Positions 6,254 through 7,229 of a stretch of DNA of 7,229 nt are shown piece by piece. The stretch covers positions 9,860-17,088 of the forward strand of contig DOCI01000330.1 of NCBI GenBank assembly GCA_003503535.1, read 5' to 3'. Position 1 is the stretch's first letter. Each line of letters starts with the position of its first letter. This stretch comes from Planctomycetaceae bacterium. GTDB lineage: Bacteria; Planctomycetota; Planctomycetia; Planctomycetales; Planctomycetaceae. Under the pieces are notes generated by a model. That model worked only from the letters and a program-made list of their open reading frames with translations, ran no database searches and was not told the DNA's origin. The translations under genes were made by a program, and so were the position numbers.

Positions 6254-7109
6254 ACTAATAATGGATAAGCATTCAAAAATCAGTGATCTACTCTGGGTTG
6301 CCAATAGTCCATCTTTAATTCGAAATTCAGTGGACGATTCCCTGTCACTTCGAAACTTCTCGAATACAGATATCGATAATCTTGATCATTTTTTGAATCA
6401 AAGATTTACCCATAGAGTGGGAGGGTATTTTGAAAATCTGGTTCAATACTGGCAGGTCAATCTAAACGAATGCGAACTCCTGGCCCATCGGTGGAAAATT
6501 CTCCAGGAGTCCAGGACTCTTGGAGAGCTTGATTTTATCTTTCGAAAAACTGATCGTGTGACAGCGCACTGGGAAGTTGCTGTCAAATTCTATCTGTATA
6601 TGCCACACATGAATGTGAATGGCAGCAATTGGATTGGCCCAGATTCCCGTGATACTTTCGAAAAGAAAATCAACAGGATTTATCAACATCAACTTGAGAT
6701 GAGTCGCTTCTGGCCGGATCCGATCGATCAGCGAATTCCTTTTGTCAAAGGACGAATCTATTACCACCCTTTGGAAAAAAGGCCTTCAGTCCTCCCGCAA
6801 GAGATGAATCCACATCATTTGAAAGGACTTTGGCTTTACCACCATCAAGTTGAATGGCTGGAAAATAAAATGTGGAGATTTCAACTCCTGGAAAAACCAT
6901 ACTGGCTCTCCAATATTGAATACTGTAAAAAAACAGCCATGCCCGATCTTTCGGATTTCTCAGAAATCCACAAGAAGTTTAAAAACCATTTCTGGGAATC
7001 CGATCGTCCACTGCACCTTGCATTGTTAAAGGAATCGGAATCAGGTTGGCATGAAGTTGACAAACTTTTTATTGTCCCAAATCACTGGCCTACCATGATG
7101 CAACCGTGA
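6216..7109 (+). CDS. DUF1853 family protein, possible PD-(D/E)XK nuclease-like fold
   Basis: The 297-residue protein carries the signature segments of DUF1853. These are the N-terminal SDLLWVANSPSLI (23-35), HRVGGYFENLVQYW (66-79), SRTLGELDFIF (99-109), HWEVAVKFYLY (118-128), WIGPDSRDTFEKKINRIYQH (139-158) and NPHHLKGLWLYHHQ (198-211). The length is normal for the family, whose function is unknown. Glu73, Asp106, Glu120 and Lys124 lie in a helix-strand-strand order like the E...D...(D/E)xK of PD-(D/E)XK nucleases. The acidic residue is displaced two positions upstream of the usual ExK spot, so nuclease activity is only an inference. There is no signal peptide or membrane segment. The start is uncertain: the ATG at 6216 gives the longest form, while the ATG at 6261 would drop 15 residues that look unconserved. 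Neither has a ribosome binding site. The gene is visibly AT-richer than its upstream neighbour. Confidence 0.82.
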   Translation: MNDPLSSAQRLDKLIMDKHSKISDLLWVANSPSLIRNSVDDSLSLRNFSNTDIDNLDHFLNQRFTHRVGGYFENLVQYWQVNLNECELLAHRWKILQESRTLGELDFIFRKTDRVTAHWEVAVKFYLYMPHMNVNGSNWIGPDSRDTFEKKINRIYQHQLEMSRFWPDPIDQRIPFVKGRIYYHPLEKRPSVLPQEMNPHHLKGLWLYHHQVEWLENKMWRFQLLEKPYWLSNIEYCKKTAMPDLSDFSEIHKKFKNHFWESDRPLHLALLKESESGWHEVDKLFIVPNHWPTMMQP

Positions 7110-7163
7110 AGTTGGGTTCGGAGCAATCAATGTTCGCTTGTTTTCTCCTATACCGCGTTCCCA

Positions 7164-7229
7164 ATGAAAACCGGAGAAATTCAACAATTTCTAAGAACAC
7201 TGGTTCGTGCCAGAGAGATATCGGAAAAC
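7164..7229 (+). CDS. Possible start of a gene cut by the window edge
   Basis: An ATG at 7164 opens 22 codons (MKTGEIQQFLRTLVRAREIS...) that run off the right edge, 54 nt after the DUF1853 stop. There is no ribosome binding site, and part of the frame is encoded by the 7198-7215 hairpin repeat, which argues against it. A second frame from an ATG at 7130 is also open to the edge. Too little is present to identify a product. Confidence 0.15.
   Translation, partial: MKTGEIQQFLRTLVRAREISEN
7198..7215. repeat. Third CACTGG-type hairpin at right edge
   Basis: Read on the minus strand this is CTCTGGCACGAACCAGTG, close to the CTGGCAAAACCAGTG of the hairpin at 3313-3327. The core stem is CTGG (7200-7203) with CCAG (7210-7213). 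The shared loop and right arm suggest it belongs to the same dispersed family. Confidence 0.4.

Noticed and set aside
6025..6276. 83-codon minus-strand frame across the dioxygenase 3' end
   Set aside because: It is antisense to the conserved distal His/Arg region of the dioxygenase and carries no motif of its own.
1..7229. CRISPR array, tRNA/rRNA genes, insertion sequence or toxin-antitoxin pair
   Set aside because: No regularly spaced repeats, cloverleaf, rRNA segment, transposase motif or paired small genes were seen by eye on either strand.

Overview
The window looks like chromosomal DNA of a marine or environmental planctomycete (Gimesia/Rubinisphaera-like). This is an inference from gene repertoire: a secreted SGNH hydrolase with a long C-terminal part, a twin-arginine-exported sialidase-like BNR protein, a secreted parallel beta-helix protein and a PhyH-family dioxygenase. 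Moderate GC, wide intergenic gaps, few recognisable Shine-Dalgarno sites on the plus strand and short CACTGG-type hairpin repeats between genes also fit. No rRNA, tRNA, CRISPR array, integrase or complete insertion sequence was seen.

Layout. Positions 1-343 carry no convincing gene but hold a perfect 9-bp inverted repeat upstream of an SGNH/GDSL hydrolase (344-1717, plus). That gene converges, with a 15-nt gap, on a secreted right-handed parallel beta-helix protein (1733-3052, minus; the open frame reaches 3157, but the start at 3052 has a good ribosome binding site and a signal peptide). A 488-nt gap (3053-3540) follows, with a cluster of three small hairpins flanked by imperfect 25-nt direct repeats. 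Next is a sialidase-like beta-propeller protein (3541-4797, minus) with a very clear GGAGGG ribosome binding site and a Tat signal. From 4798 to 5417 there is no intact gene. However, the minus strand at 4945-5286 reads as one protein of about 115 residues if three frameshifts are corrected, which suggests a decayed gene. The right part is plus strand: a PhyH-type Fe(II)/2-oxoglutarate dioxygenase (5418-6161), a short GC-rich open frame directly after it, and a DUF1853 protein (6216-7109) that is clearly more AT-rich. The last 120 nt hold another CACTGG-type hairpin and at best the very start of another gene.

Function. The left two thirds suggest processing of complex extracellular carbohydrate: a sialidase-like hydrolase, a beta-helix lyase or epimerase-like protein and an esterase-like SGNH enzyme, all with export signals. 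The right third is unrelated cytosolic material. The DUF1853 protein has an arrangement of E, D and E/K residues reminiscent of PD-(D/E)XK nucleases and is the least understood intact gene here. No complete, recognisable novel multi-gene system is evident; the most unusual items are the decayed gene, the hairpin cluster and the DUF1853 gene.
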